The notes below the pieces were generated by a model. That model saw only the letters and a list, made by a program, of their open reading frames with translations. It made no database searches and was not told the origin of the DNA. Below are positions 1-12,112 of a stretch of 64,000 bases of DNA, piece after piece. The DNA is taken from NCBI GenBank assembly GCA_035235625.1, contig CP141142.1, positions 14,042,995-14,106,994 on the forward strand, written 5' to 3'. A program made the translations under genes and the position numbers. The stretch is from Saururus chinensis (lineage: Eukaryota; Streptophyta; Magnoliopsida; Piperales; Saururaceae). Within the stretch, counting starts at the first letter, position 1. Each line of letters starts with the position of its first letter.

Positions 1-1084
1 ACCTCCAAAATTTGTGCCGTAAGCGCACAACGAGGCCAGCGGACCGCGACTAAGCCCCACACCCAACTCTATGGGTATAAATATGGGGTAAAATGCACAA
101 ATACGAATACACTGAAGCATCACATTTTTCAACAAAAAATGACCAAAAAATAGCAGAAAAATCCTAGAAAATCATAGAAAAGTTAGGGACCTTATAGACA
201 TACATTCATCTTCAAGAGATCATAATAGACAATCATGCAAAAGCTTCCTTGAAAGTAAAACACCCTAGATCACCTGACAACCCATTCAGAGTATAACTGC
301 ATAATGTCCTACCAGAATTTTATGCTCATCTCACATGACATATGTAAGGCTTAGCTTTCTTAAGCTTTATATAAGATCCATGTAACAAGTGTTAGGCCAG
401 TGACTCCCAATGCCGTTGGCTCAGGGCACTAGGTGTTAAAGTACCCTTTAGGCTTAATAACTTGAACCAAATAGTCTTCAAGGCTATGCGTGTCATAAAC
501 TAGTCAACTCCACCTTTTGACTCAAACGCCCTATGCTTAGTGAGGCACGCCAAGTCCCGGTCTACTCAATAGAGAGAGACTTTAATTTTTAGCTCTTTAT
601 AATTTTTTTCATTCTTTTTTTTTACTCAATTTTTTTCTCTTTTTTTTAGCACATTATACAATCAACCTTAATTATGTTGACAAAAAGTCATGGACTGTTC
701 TACAAACCAATAATAGTCAAGCCCAAAACTGTATTATGATAACATGAGTACTACTAGATCATGCTGAAGTTTTACTCTCATAAGAAAATAATTACTTAGA
801 TTCAATGACATCTACCAAGATGTAAGACCATAATCAAGGGCCCAAATTCTCACTTAGACAAATGTCTTTCTTAATTTTTCAAAATAGGAGCACAAGAAAC
901 CAATATGCCATAATCAAAACTCAAAATCATTAAATATGTCAAGTCATATTGAAAACAGTTTGATATCATTAAACACAGTCACATGTCTAAAAGAAGGATT
1001 GATGTAAATAAGAGAAACCATAAAATAAAATAAATCTAATTAATTTTTTATCAATTTTTATTTTTTAAGTAAAACTAAAACACA

Positions 1085-1430
1085 TAAAATAAAAATCTCT
1101 TTCTACACCCCTAAACCTAAACTAAATATTGTCCTCAATGTATAAAAGAAAATAAATGCAATGCAAATTAAGAAAAGAGGAAAAAGAAGAGATAGTACAT
1201 TGGTTGACGTACTGATGTACATAGCTATCAAAAGAAAAATGGTCAATAAAGCCTAAGCATAGTCACATAAGAGTAAAGCAATAATGAATCATATAAGCAC
1301 ATCCTAATAATGATTAGAGCAGTCGACAAAGATAATAAACTAAAAACCAACAAAGAAAACACTAACTATTAAATTAAAAAAAATAACTATCGAAGCCTAA
1401 AGTTGGGTTACCTTCCAAGAGTGCTAAGTT
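1085..1430 (-). other. Conserved post-coding block of Athila-like elements
   Basis: On the minus strand this stretch carries a GGTAACCCAA-type sequence just after the protease, then a TTGAGGACAAT...TTTAGGTTTAGGGG signal. The same two signals occur in the same order in the element at 26409-34752 (31600-31630 and 31905-31945). In intact Athila elements the first lies after the integrase. Finding it straight after protease therefore shows where pol is missing. It probably has no coding function. Confidence 0.55.
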
Positions 1431-1619
1431 TACTGTCTTCAGCCCGACACACCTTCATCTAAACTCATCTAGGGTCCTTTAAAGTAATTAACTTTTCTTT
1501 ATCAATTCTACATATCAAATCAGAGTGAGTTAAACAAATATTTAGTGGCTCATCATAATAAATGAGAGGTAAAGCATCCTCAACCAGAAGTATCATTGAA
1601 GTATGTTAATTTTTTACTT

Positions 1620-2651
1620 GCATCAAATACATTTAACTCACCAGTCAAGTTCCCAAAAGAAAGCCTCATCATTCCATTCTGATAATTTATTAGAGCATTG
1701 GATGTAGCAAGGAATGGACGACCCAAAATCACAAGGATTTGAGAAGATGCATTAAGAACTGATTATGTGTATAAATTCAACCAAAAAATAGAATTTGTCC
1801 ACTTGAACAAGGACATCTTCAACTATTTCTCGTGGCCTTTTGATCGAGTGGTTAGCAAGTTGAAGTGTGATGTTGGTGGGTTTCAAATCTGCTAGACCCA
1901 ATTGCTCAAAAATAGATAAAGGTAAAAGATTTACACTCACCCCTAAATCAAGCAAAGCTTCTTTAATTCGAAAGTTCCCAATTACTTGAGATATGGTTGG
2001 ACAACCTGGATCCTTGTATTTGGACGGGGTATTGTGTTGCAAAATTGAGCCCACTTGTTCCGTCAAAAAGGCCTTCTTTTGTACATTTAACTTACATTTA
2101 ATTGTACAAAGGTCCTTCAAAAATTTTACATATGATAAAACTTGTTTGATGGCATCCAATAGAGGAATATTAATTTTTACTTGTTTGAAAATCTCTAGGA
2201 TGTTGGAATGAGAAACCATTATAGAAGACGAAGAATTCAGCCTTTGAGGAAAAGGAGCAGGAATTGGATAAACATTTTTAGAGTTATCAAAGTTGTCAAC
2301 TTTATCACATTTTTCAAAACTCAAAGACTCCTCCTTAGGTTGATCTACATTCATTGGACTATTTTTGTTTATGACCTTTCCTTTTCTCAAGTTGGTCACT
2401 ACGTTGACATTCTTTGGAGAATTTAAAGATTGTACATTCTGACCTTTTGGATTAGGTTGAGGTTGAGAAGGAAAACTCCGTTTTTCTTGTGTGTTCAAGC
2501 TTGTGGTCAGTTGAGTCATTGAGGCCTTCAAATCATTTATAGCTTGCATTGTCTGACTATTGATGGTTGCTTGGCCTTGTATGAACATTTGTAAGGTGTC
2601 CTCAAGTGACTTCTTATGTGGTGGCACATATGTTGAAGATGAGGGAGGCAC
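1620..2651 (-). pseudogene. Retrotransposon gag C-terminus and aspartic protease, broken
   Basis: An open stretch of 299 codons runs from 2651 to 1752. A gag tail rich in Gln, Pro and Asn comes first. The protease fold follows near residues 215-275, with the LLDLGVSVNLLP active-site region in which Leu replaces the usual Thr or Ser of D-T/S-G, as is normal for Athila-type proteases. The ORF ends early. Coding similarity resumes in another frame to about 1620, with the ILGRPFLATSNALI motif that closes the domain. This is a frameshifted retrotransposon protease, not a host gene. Confidence 0.75.
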
Positions 2652-3560
2652 ATGTATGTTAGACTCATTTTTGTAACTAAAGTTTAGATGATTTCTCTAG
2701 TTTGCATTATATGTTTCTGAATAGGGAGAAGAAAATGGCCTCTTGTAAGTGTTCATGGTATTTTCTTGGTTGTGTAACACTTCTTGAAAGGCTAGGATTG
2801 TTGGACAATCCTGTGTCAAGTGTTCACTTGTTTCACAAATGCCACAAATACTTTGTAATTTTGGATCTATTTGTTTCATTGCATCACTTCAATTTTTCTG
2901 GTTGGACTAGCAATTTTGGCATTAACATCATCCTCTTCCCTAAGAATGTATATCCCACCCTAGTTTGGCATATTCGGCTTGGACTTTTCGAAATTTTTTA
3001 GCTAACTAGAATCAGCCCATGACTGGGCTTTTTTTGCCAACCAATCAAGGTAGTCCCAAGCTTCCTTCGGCTCTTTTTCTAAAAATTTACCATTACACAT
3101 CATTTTTACATACTCACGTATTTGAGAACTCATTCCTTGATAAAAGATACTCACGGTCCACCAAAGTTCATAACCATGATGCAGACAAATAAGTAAGAGA
3201 TCTTTAAAACGTTGCCAACATTGAAAAAATATTTTATTTTCTTTTTGAGAAAATTCAAAAATATTTCTTCTTAAAGTATTGGTTTGGTGAGTAGGAAGTT
3301 TCTTTTAAAAAAAACTAACGTGGCTTTTCTTGCCAAGTTCCAATGGATCTTGGTTTCAAAGCATTGAACCAATTGTTTGCTTTTTCTTTCAAGGAAAACG
3401 GAAAATGTTTTAAGCTAATGACATCCATTGAAACATTTTGATTGTGTAATGTAGTACATACCTCCTCAAATTCTTTCAAGTGTAAATATTGACTTTCTGA
3501 ATCTAAACTATGAAATTTGGGTAGTAATTGAATTATACTAAGCTTTTGATCTAAAAGTGC
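2651..3560 (-). pseudogene. Retrotransposon gag (capsid and zinc knuckle), broken
   Basis: Minus-strand translation in shifting frames gives Retrotrans_gag-type sequence at about 3300-3000 (including WQRFKDLLLICLHHGY and KEAWDYLDWLAKKAQ). An open segment at 2879-2697 then contains the CCHC knuckle CGICETSEHLTQDC, with C-x2-C-x4-H-x4-C spacing. A Tyr/Asn-rich tail typical of the family follows. Frameshifts and stops separate the pieces, so no full gag is made. The N-terminal half toward 4100 is not recognisable. Confidence 0.7.
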
Positions 3561-4119
3561 CCATATTTGGAGGAAATATCATACAAGACGGGGTATAGTC
3601 CTTGTGGGTTGCAAATAATCACATAAAATTTTAACTTAAACATTTTGTGCATTACTATCCCCATTATTACTTCTTTGTTCCTCATTAATTCTTTATCCTC
3701 TATTGTATCAAAAGAAAGAGAATTTTTAAAAAATTCATTGACTCTTCTCAATAACCCTAAATTATTGTATGCCCATGTGAACATGCAACAACAATTTTTT
3801 TTTTGGTAATAAAAGAAAGTAAAAGTGCAGAAATTAAATAACAAAATATAAAAAGTTAGAAGTTAATAGATAAAATTTTAAAAAAATAAGGCCAAAGGCA
3901 CTATCAAGGTACATGTTTGATCCTGAAAAATTTTTTGTGGTAATGTGGGTAGTGCTTCCGGTCTTAAAAAAAGAAAAATTGCATAATTTAAATATTGAAA
4001 GTAAATAACATAAAGTAAATAACTGAATTTAAAGTGTTAGTGTACAAAAATAAAAGTTGAGAATTAGTAAAGTTAGAGTGAGTGTTTTTTTATAACTGAT
4101 TCTTGTCACACGTTGCAAT

Positions 4120-4136
4120 CCCTGGCAATGACGCCA
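4120..4136 (-). other. Primer binding site, tRNA-Asp type, decayed
   Basis: Plus-strand CCCTGGCAATGACGCCA matches the 3' end of plant tRNA-Asp(GTC), CCCCGGCAACGGCGCCA, at 14 of 17 positions. All three differences are C-to-T or G-to-A transitions. It sits 11 bp inside the LTR border, where a PBS is expected for a minus-strand element. Confidence 0.75.
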
Positions 4137-4147
4137 ATTTATTTTTA

Positions 4148-5565
4148 TGCCTGAACCAAGACTATAAAGTAGTGAAATTAAGATTGGTTTTACTTGCCAA
4201 TTGTAGTAGACAAGGTCGATCTACAGGGAAAGCCCTGTGAAACAAAGAAAATGATTACAAAAAATAAAGAAAGAAAATTTAAGATAAAAAGAGTAAAAGA
4301 GTATTGAGGCAATAAAGAGTTAAAAAATAATTATGAGAAAATATTAAGGCATCGAGGGTCATTGTAACATCTAGTTATGATCTTAATGTGTCATGTTATC
4401 TTAGTTAGAATCAAATGAAGTTTCTATATAAGAAGATATGAACATTAAAAAAAAAATAAAGATAAAATAATATTTTGGATAAATGAAGGATAAAAATAAT
4501 TATTTCTTCAAGAGTTTTATGTATCAAAACCATAAAAGATTAAGAAGGAGAGCCTTCAAGCATCTTATGTGTCAAAATAATAAAGAAACAAGAAGATAAA
4601 TAATATTAAATAAATATCACTTCAAATAATCAATACTTATATGAAACCATTAATTAAACATGAATAGAACTCTATAAGATTGTTTAAAATCACCTCTAAC
4701 CTTCAATAAAGAACTTACAAAGTCATGACAATAAAACTAAAAACAAAAGTACAAATGAAGTCAAGAAAACTAGGAGAAGAGAGCTTGAAAGAGGAGGGGA
4801 TGATGTCTCTCTCATGTCTACCCCTCTATTTATAGGAGTACAAGGGGTTGCTTCAAAGGGGAAGGTTCAATCATATCCCTTGATTGCATCTTGATTGATT
4901 GCTTAATTAGTTGTTTCTCTGGGAATGATTATATTCTAAATTAATTAAATAAGTTAATAATTTATTTAGAAAATGAGTATCTTTTAGTCTTCCTTTAATT
5001 ATCCAATCAGCCTCATTGTCTTTCCTTATATGTATCAATTACAACAAATGAAAAAATGCTCCATGTGTTGGCCTCGGTATAATTGAGTAGTTGTCCCTTT
5101 GCACGTCCAATTTGGCCCATATATCTTCGAAATTATGAATTTCTTCCTGAAATAGTGATTATAGACATGTAAGTCATCTTTCCAATGCCACAAGAATGAT
5201 ATCCGTCCGAATTCTACATAGAAAGATATGACCAAATGACTAAGGTTGTATCAATCTGTCCAAATCAGCTTCTTCCCAAACTTAGTTCTCTTGATCTAAA
5301 TATGAAATCAAATGGGTCTACAAGGTTGTGTTCAACCATTCCGTGCATGTTTAGAAAATTAGGAGCCCATTCTTGACTTTTAAATAACTTTGGGTAGTTG
5401 GGCTTCACTTCCTCTTCTACTTTGATCTTGTTGAAGCCTATTTAAGCATGTAACCACAACAGAGGTCCAATTCACTTATTCAAAATATAAATGGCCCAAG
5501 CAAGTAGTAAATTAACACAAAATATGATTGTGATTGAAGATTTTAAAGCATCTAATTGAATATTA
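4148..5565 (-). repeat. LTR of the minus-strand Athila-like element
   Basis: The inner border is TG at 4148, 11 bp from the PBS. A minus-strand TATA box CTATAAATA lies at 4827-4835, giving U3 above it and R-U5 below. No second copy is visible because the other LTR lies outside the window, so the outer border is an estimate. Confidence 0.5.
4827..4835 (-). promoter_or_regulatory. Putative TATA box in LTR
   Basis: CTATAAATA on the minus strand, about 690 bp upstream of the inner LTR border, followed by a G-rich and purine-rich transcript leader. Its position fits an LTR promoter driving the gag on the same strand. Confidence 0.45.
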
Positions 5566-5569
5566 TTTT

Positions 5570-6790
5570 AGTGTATCACTTTTCTAAATGGAAACTTTAA
5601 AGAGGAAGTTTATGTTGAAGAACTTAAGGCTTTTGTTGATCCACACCATCCAAACTATGTGTATAAGTTGAAGAAGGCTTTGTATGGATTAAAACAAGTT
5701 TGAAGAGCATGGTATGATAGACTGGCATGGTATATATCAAATCAAGGCATTACAAGAGGCAGTGTGGATAAAACAATATTCATCGAGAAATTTGGGAAAC
5801 ATGTGGTGATGACACATTTATGTAGATGACATCATTTTTGGATAATGATAAGCTTGTCAAAGTTTTTTGCAAAATAGTTATAAGGAATTGGAAATTAGTA
5901 TGGAAAATAGTTATAAGGAATTGGAAATTAGTATGGAAAGTTTACTGACTTATTTTCTTAGTTTGCAAGTACAAGAAATTGATTTAAGATTCTTTATCTT
6001 ATAATCAAAATTTGTTAAAGATCTAGTGAAGATATTTGGACTTCAAGATGCGAAACATTCCAAGATACCAAGATTGCCTTTCACCAAGTTAACTAGATGT
6101 TTTAGCTAAAGCTCTTAAATAATTCTTGTATCAAAGCATGATAGTTAGTTTTTTGTACTTAATACCTAGTTGCCCCGATATTTGGTTAAGTGTAGAAGTA
6201 TGTGTTAGATATCAAGCTCATTCTAAAGAATGGCACATGATGAATGTCAAAATAATAATAAAAAATGTGAGTGGATCTACGGGAAATGGCTTATGGTTCT
6301 CATTTAACACTACTTTTGAACTAAAATGCTATTAAGATGTTGATTGGTTGGGGAATGTATATAATAAGAGAGTACCTCAGGTGGTTGTTTTTATGGAAGA
6401 AGTTGCTTAGTTTATTGGCATAGTAAAAAATAAAATTATGTTTCTTTATCAACTGTAGAGGCTGAATATTTAGCTACTGGTAGTAGTTGTACACAACTAA
6501 TTTCGATGAAAAGAATGCTATTTAATTATGGACTTGTTCAGGGCAAAATGACTTTATATTATGATAATTTAAGTACATTTAAACTTTCACAAAATTTTAT
6601 CCAACATTCTCATACAAAACATATTGATATTAGATAGTATTTTATTTGAGATTTGGTTGAGCATCAAATTGTTTACTTATAACATATTTTAATAGAGTTT
6701 CAATTGACTAATATTTTTACAAAAACTTTGGAATTCAATAGGTTCATTAACCTTAGAAAAGCCATTAGATTTGTTTGCTTAGAATAGTTT
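5570..6790 (+). pseudogene. Ty1/copia pol relic: reverse transcriptase C-part and RNase H
   Basis: Plus-strand translation gives in order [28 protein letters not shown], the catalytic LYVDDIIFG (about 5815-5845), the connection KFVKDLVKIFGLQDAKHSKI, a YQSMIVSFLYLIPSCPDIW segment (6126-6335 open), and RNase H with VSLSTVEAEYLATGSSC (about 6430-6490) and HTKHIDI. This is the classic Ty1/copia order. Stop codons and frameshifts occur every 100-200 bp, and gag, protease and integrase are absent. It abuts the LTR of the preceding element, so it was probably the insertion target or was truncated by later events. Confidence 0.85.
5871..5936 (+). repeat. Perfect 33-bp tandem duplication in copia RT
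   Basis: The 33-bp unit at 5871-5903 is repeated exactly at 5904-5936. Both encode the same 11-residue segment of the RT, so the duplication is in frame and must be recent relative to the decay around it. Confidence 0.9.
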
Positions 6791-7229
6791 TATAAGAGAT
6801 TTATGTCCCTTGTTTTACTTGAAATTTTTTTTGGGGGACATCAAACACAATAATAAATGTGTTTTGAATTGCTTTTTAGAAGTTTTTGGTAGTTTGGATT
6901 GCATTTGTTTTGATTAGTGTAAGCATGATTTGTTTGAGAAAATGTTTCAAAAAACAAAAAATAAGTTTTTGTGTTTTCAAAAATATAGTGGAATATCATG
7001 TGAAACACACTTGAATTGTGAAGTATTACATATAGTCGGCCACACATGCTATGCATAATGAGTATAATTTTAAGTTAAGAGGCCGAATTGAATATCAAGT
7101 GAGTAGAATTTTAAGAATCATAATAATTCTTTATGCACTATTGATTTGCTAAAAGACATAGTACTCACTATGAGAATTCAAGATCATCTTGAGCATAAAG
7201 AAAGACAACTTTTACAAGCCCATTTGGTA
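6791..7229. other. Unassigned AT-rich spacer
   Basis: It lies between the end of copia RNase H similarity and the start of the Athila-like pol relic. The first part is probably copia 3' noncoding sequence. I see no ORF, LTR border or RNA gene that I can support. Confidence 0.4.
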
Positions 7230-8960
7230 TCGAAGGATGCAATTTGGATTATTGGATTATGTAATGTTTCTGCCACATTTTAGAGATTCATGATGAGCAT
7301 TTTTAGTGACATGGTAGGAGTTTTCTTGAAGTTTTTATGGATGATTTTTCTGTTTTTGAAAATTCCTTTTATGATTGCATTACTAATTTTGAAAATACTT
7401 TGGTTAGATGTGAGGATAAAAACTATGTTATAAAGTGAGGAAACTATCATTTTATGGATACTAAGGGAATTATACTTGATCATATCATTTATATGCAGGA
7501 AATTCAAGTGAACAAGGTTGAAATTGAATTAATTGTTACTTTATCAAACCCAAAGACTATTAAACATGCTAGATGTTTTGTGGGATATGCAAGGTTTCAT
7601 AGAAGATTCACTAAAGATTTTAGTGCTATATCTAGACCATTTTGCAAGTTTTTATCAAAGGACAACTCCTTTGAATGAAGTGAAGCTTTTCAACAAGCCT
7701 TCACAAAACTAAGGAATATGTTAATTTCTTCTCCTATAATGCAACTATATGATTGGAGTTTACCCTTTAAAATTGTGTATGACACTAGTGTTTATGTTGT
7801 TGGGGCTGTTCTTTAATAAAGAAAAGACAAAATGCCTTGTGTCATTCATTATGAAAGTAGGAGTTTAAATAGTACTCAAATGAACTATTTAACTATTGAA
7901 AAGGAACTTCATGCTTTAGTGTTTGTGTTTAACAAATTTAGATCATAAATTGATTAATTTCTAAATTATTATTTTTATTAACCATGTAGCTCTAAAATAC
8001 TTTCTAAGCAAGAAGGATGTAAAGCCTAGATTACTCAAGTGGATCCTCTTGCTATAAGAATTCAATCTAACTATAAAAGACAAAGCAAGAAGTAGAGAAT
8101 GCAGTCACCGATCACTTGTCTATATTAAAAATTTCTGATTCCCTGGAAATACTACCAATCAAGGACTCCTTTCCTGATGAACAATTGCTTAGCATTACCG
8201 ATCTTCCATAGTTTGTCAACATTGCAAACTATCTAGTAACAAGTAAAACTCTTAATCATTGGACTCAGTAGGATAGAAACAAATTTTTTGTAGAGGCAAA
8301 AAACTTCTTTTGGGATGATCCTTATTTGTTTAAATATTGTTTGGGTCAAGTAATTAAGATATAAGTGCTTGATTATAAGCTTATGAATGTTATCTCCTTT
8401 TACCATTATGAAGTATGTGGTGGTCAATTATACACTAAAAAGCCTAATGAAGACATTTTTTAATGTGGTTTTTATTAGCCAACTCTCTCTATTGACACTG
8501 ATTTTTGCAATGCATGTGAATGCTATCAAAAGTTAGTTTTTCAAAAGGCTTGTCGCTTGCCTATTGAGCTGGAACACATAGCATATTGGGAAATTAAGCA
8601 TTTCAATTTCAAACTTGAAAAAACTAGTTTGCATAGAACATTACAACTCAATGAGTTAGATGAGATCCAACATGTAGCCTATGAGAGTGCTAGAATTTAT
8701 AAGGAAAAAATAAAAATATTTCATGAAAAGAACATACTTTGTAAGACTTTTGAACCATCTCAAAAGTTTCTTTTCTATAATTCAAGGTCCCATCTTTTCT
8801 AGAAAAATTGAGATCTCATTAGATAAGTCATTTCATACTAAAAATTGTTTATCTATATGTGATCATTGAGTTTGAAAACCTAAAGAATGATAATAATTTT
8901 ACCATCAATGGACAACATTTGAAACCATTCTTGGAATATTTTATCTCATAATTTAAATCC
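7230..8960 (+). pseudogene. Athila/Tat-like pol relic: RT, RNase H, integrase with core deleted
   Basis: The plus strand reads through RT with the catalytic FMDDFSVF (about 7337-7360), then GYARFHRRFTKDFSAISRPF, RNase H (YLTIEKELHALVF; NHVALKYFLSKKDVKPRL), and the integrase N-terminal zinc region (YEVCGGQLYTKK...FCNACECYQK). It then jumps at about 8535 straight to integrase C-terminal sequence (ACRLPIELEHIAYWEIK; AYESARIYKEK; EPSQKFLFYNSR). The DDE catalytic core that should lie between, roughly 150 residues, is missing. There are several in-frame stops. This is the pol type that the two pol-less elements in the window lack, though its LTRs are not visible. Confidence 0.85.
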
Positions 8961-10020
8961 ACAACTCTAGAAGATCATGTTTATAAGAGTTGATCTTTTC
9001 ATTATTTCTTGTTTATTTGAGTTTTTCTTTTCTTTCTAAAAAATTAAAAAATTAAAAAACAAAACAACACTTTTCAAACTTTGAGAACAATGTTTCATTT
9101 GGGTTGTGGTAACTTTTGATAATGTCTATTGACTGAGATAACCTTCATCTTTCCTTAGTAACCTTCTTTCTTACTTTGGACTCTAAATAATGATGACTCT
9201 TGTTTATTTTTTAAAATAAACTTGTCTATTGTGATGAGTTATTTCTATTAACTTTCGTGAAGAGCATCTTCAAATCTAGCGTGGTTTTCAAAGCCTCACT
9301 CACACTTAACTAAATTTTGATGTTTGGAGTTGAATTCAGTGGTTATTACTCTAATACTCACTCAGAATATTAGGATACACCAAATCTAATGAACTTTGAC
9401 CTCCTTGTTCACTTTGTTGGTTGAAACCGAAGAAGAAAAATCTAAAGTATTTTCATTATGGAACAGAACTAGTGAATTAAACCGAGTACTTCAAAATGGG
9501 TTGCCTATAAAAGAATAGTGGTGTCACAAAAAAAAGAGGAGTCACAATCATATAAAAAAACTAAATTTCTACAATGATGTTTCTTTTGTAAGATAGGGTG
9601 AAAGTCATCATTATAGCAATGCGAGCAAGCTAGACTATCACAGATAAATTGCTAAGTTTTAAATTAGTTCTTTTGGCTATCTAAGCTTCTCATGGTGAGT
9701 AAAAAAATATGCTACTTTAGGAGACTCATCCTCTATTTATTTTGCCAAAATTTTGCATGCACTCACTTACACATTATTTTGAAAGTTCCTCTACAAAAAA
9801 ATTTAATGGTTTGGACTCTGATGAATATTTTTTATTATCTAATCTATGAAAACCCGTGTTTGAGTAATTTAGAGTTAATTGGAAATCTTTTATATTTGCT
9901 AAGTGGGTATGAAGGGGTTTTTGGTCTTGCTTTACAGTTATTATCTTATTCTCTAGTTACTAAACTTAAGTTGATAGCATTGACACTCATAGTTCTGCCT
10001 TTTTTCTTCTTTGTTTTGTT
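8961..10020 (+). other. Probable 3' noncoding region of the Athila-like relic
   Basis: At 9065-9110 a TTTGAGAACAATGTTTCATTTGGG signal resembles the noncoding signal downstream of coding in the other Athila-like copies here. Nothing else is recognisable. A 111-codon open frame at 9692-10027 is hydrophobic, biased by AT-rich composition, and matches no family I know. No LTR border was found. Confidence 0.4.
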
Positions 10021-10068
10021 TAGTTGAAGACGTAAAACCCCTTAGTACTCTAAATCCTCAAGAGACTA

Positions 10069-10179
10069 GACTCAAATCCTCAAGCCATTTAGTATAGATA
10101 ACAACATCATCCCCCCTTAGTGGAAAGAAAATATAGATCCATATTATATGCCTGGCCTTGCAACTATAAATCTAACTTA
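10069..10179 (-). repeat. Direct repeat copy 1 of protease-end segment
   Basis: About 110 bp similar at most positions to 10743-10853, in the same orientation, each preceded by a shared AAGAGACTA. The two copies bracket the RT scrap, pointing to a rearrangement or partial duplication within the element. Confidence 0.7.
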
Positions 10180-10742
10180 AAAAAAATTGGGAACCCGCTA
10201 ACTCGTCCAGTAAGTCCTTAATAACATGAATAGGATTTCTATCCTTCAATGTGGTAAGACTAAGGACCCTATCATCCATACACAACCATTAGAAGCCATC
10301 CTTCTTACGAACAAGGAGGGTGAGGATGGAGTAATAGGACCGACTGAGGTGAATAATGCCAGAAGAAAGCATCTCTTGAACAAGCTGTTCAATCTCCTTT
10401 TCTAGATATGCGGATATTGCTAAGGGCTGACATTATCTGGTGGAGCACCCGACTAAATAGAAATCCGATGCTAATATCCATGGACTGACTATTATCAATG
10501 CAGCTCCTAAAAAATGGGTTGATACTCTTCCAAGAGGGCTTCCAAGGCCGGTAGTAGATCAGCGATTTGTGGAACATCGACTATAGGGTGATGTTGTAGC
10601 AAGAGCCCATGATAGTGATAATGGGAAAATGTCTCAACAAATTCTGCAAATTGGAGGTGACCTAGTGGGTTAGTAGTGATATGCACTACCTTTCCACCAT
10701 AAATGAAATTCACCATCATACTTTGAAAGTCCCAAGAGACTA

Positions 10743-10853
10743 TACTCAAATCCTCAAACCACTTAGCATAGAGAACAATATCATCCCCCTTAGTGAAAAG
10801 CAAAAATAAATTCATACTATATGTTTGGCCTTGCAACTATAAATCTAACTTTG
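10743..10853 (-). repeat. Direct repeat copy 2 of protease-end segment
   Basis: Partner of 10069-10179. This copy is in the expected place, upstream of the RT on the minus strand. Confidence 0.7.
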
Positions 10854-10860
10854 AGCAAAC

Positions 10861-12112
10861 TCCACCAATCTTGAGAAAATTGCCATATCCAATCAACATA
10901 TAAAATGTTTGTGTTCTTAATAAGTGTTACACCTAAATAATTGATTCATTAAATTGAACCAAAGCTTATGGAGGGGCAGCAGAGTTTCAAGCAAATATGG
11001 CGGGCAGCAACTTCACAAATGACCGGGCTGGAGGGGACATCAGTGATCACTTGGGGCAAACGTGATTGACTGTGTCCAAGAGGACAACAAGGTCTTCAAC
11101 ATGAAAGATCGAAAGTCAACCATTTAAGAACATAGTGAAGAAAAATGGGGAACTGGCTGGAAGGATCATGGCCAGGAACATGACATGCAAAAGGGGGGAT
11201 AGATTGTACCATTCTAGCGAAGAAGTGGATGAAGTTGAAGCGGATGGAGCAGCTGGAGCAAGAGGCAAATTTTACATACACGACATCAAGGACCTGCAAA
11301 ATGGCATGCTCTACAATAATGGGACGAGGATGACCAGATGGAAGGTGGAGTTGAACTTGGATATGATGAGCAAGGATCAGTCCGAGTTGAAGCTAAGGAG
11401 CTCCAAGTGTAGAAGTAGGTCGAGTTGGCTGCGAACTGGGACCAATAGGAGAAGGAGAATGTGAGTGGGAGGAGGAAGTTGTAGCCCTTGAGCATTTGAG
11501 GGCTGGGGCCATTACCAATGGAGACTAAGTCTATAGGTGGATGTTGGTGAAGTTACGAAGTGGGAGAGGAATGTCGGGCAGGCTGGAGAAGTTTAAATGG
11601 AAAAGTAAGGAGGGAAAGAAGTCAAAAAGTGTCATAGGAGAAGACAACCAACATGGAAGAGAAATTGAGTAAGGTGAGGCGTGCAGGACTAGAAAAAGCT
11701 AAGAAAGATGAAGACCATAAATGGCAGAGTTGTGTCTAGGAATAAACAAACAAAGAAAAGTAGGGAGGGGAAAAGCACATAGAGAAAGGAAAAAAAACAT
11801 CATAGGGTAAAAGAGTGTTACGTGATGGTGCCTAGCATGGTGAAGTTTCAGTGGGTTTCATAGCCTCTTCCCAATAAATAGAATATCTATTGTCACCCGG
11901 GTGAGGAAGTATAGCTTGGCAGCACATGTCATCATTGATGCTAACATTGTTGACTTCCAAAGGCCTGGTACTTTATAGAATACTTTTTAAGATCAATTCC
12001 AAATTATTTGTGTTAAGTCTTAGTGTTGTCAAGTTATATGTACAAATTGAAAGTCATTACACAATGTTAATGAGTTGTTATTTTTATTTAATTTTTAGTA
12101 TTGTAGTGTTTT
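10861..12112. other. Unassigned, moderately GC-rich stretch
   Basis: 10960-11700 is richer in G and purines on the plus strand than its surroundings and stays open for 109 codons at 11135-11464. The peptide is Lys/Arg/Glu-rich and unfamiliar. It could be the 5' leader or gag region of the gypsy scrap next to it. I cannot assign a function. Confidence 0.35.

Larger units (their letters stand above)
1..5565 (-). mobile_element. Athila/Tat-like Ty3/gypsy element without pol (left end cut by window)
   Basis: Reading on the minus strand the order is an LTR (about 5565-4148), a tRNA-Asp-type primer binding site, gag with a CCHC knuckle, a retroviral-type protease, then long noncoding DNA reaching the window edge. 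No reverse transcriptase, RNase H or integrase follows the protease. Protease coding gives way directly to the conserved noncoding block at 1085-1430 that Athila-type elements normally carry after pol. Reading frames are broken throughout, so this copy is dead. The downstream LTR is presumably left of the window. The class is clear from gag and protease; the outer LTR border at ~5565 is estimated from where copia coding begins. Confidence 0.75.
10040..10860 (-). pseudogene. Ty3/gypsy protease-RT fragment, rearranged
   Basis: On the minus strand, 10836-10507 is open and reads as the end of protease and the linker (LFTKGDDIVLYAKWFEDLSIVSWDF; PQIADLLPALEALLEEYQPIF). The start of RT follows in broken frames at 10420-10200 (EKEIEQLVQEMLSSGIIHLSRS, then LLVRKKDG). 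It stops before the RT catalytic motif. A second copy of the protease end lies at 10069-10179, on the wrong side of the RT. The piece belongs to a gypsy lineage with a protease/RT linker unlike the chromoviruses at 22-41 kb. Confidence 0.7.

Noticed and set aside
9692..10027. 111-codon hydrophobic frame as a membrane protein
   Set aside because: AT-rich DNA naturally gives Leu/Phe/Ile-rich frames, and it lies in retrotransposon 3' noncoding sequence.
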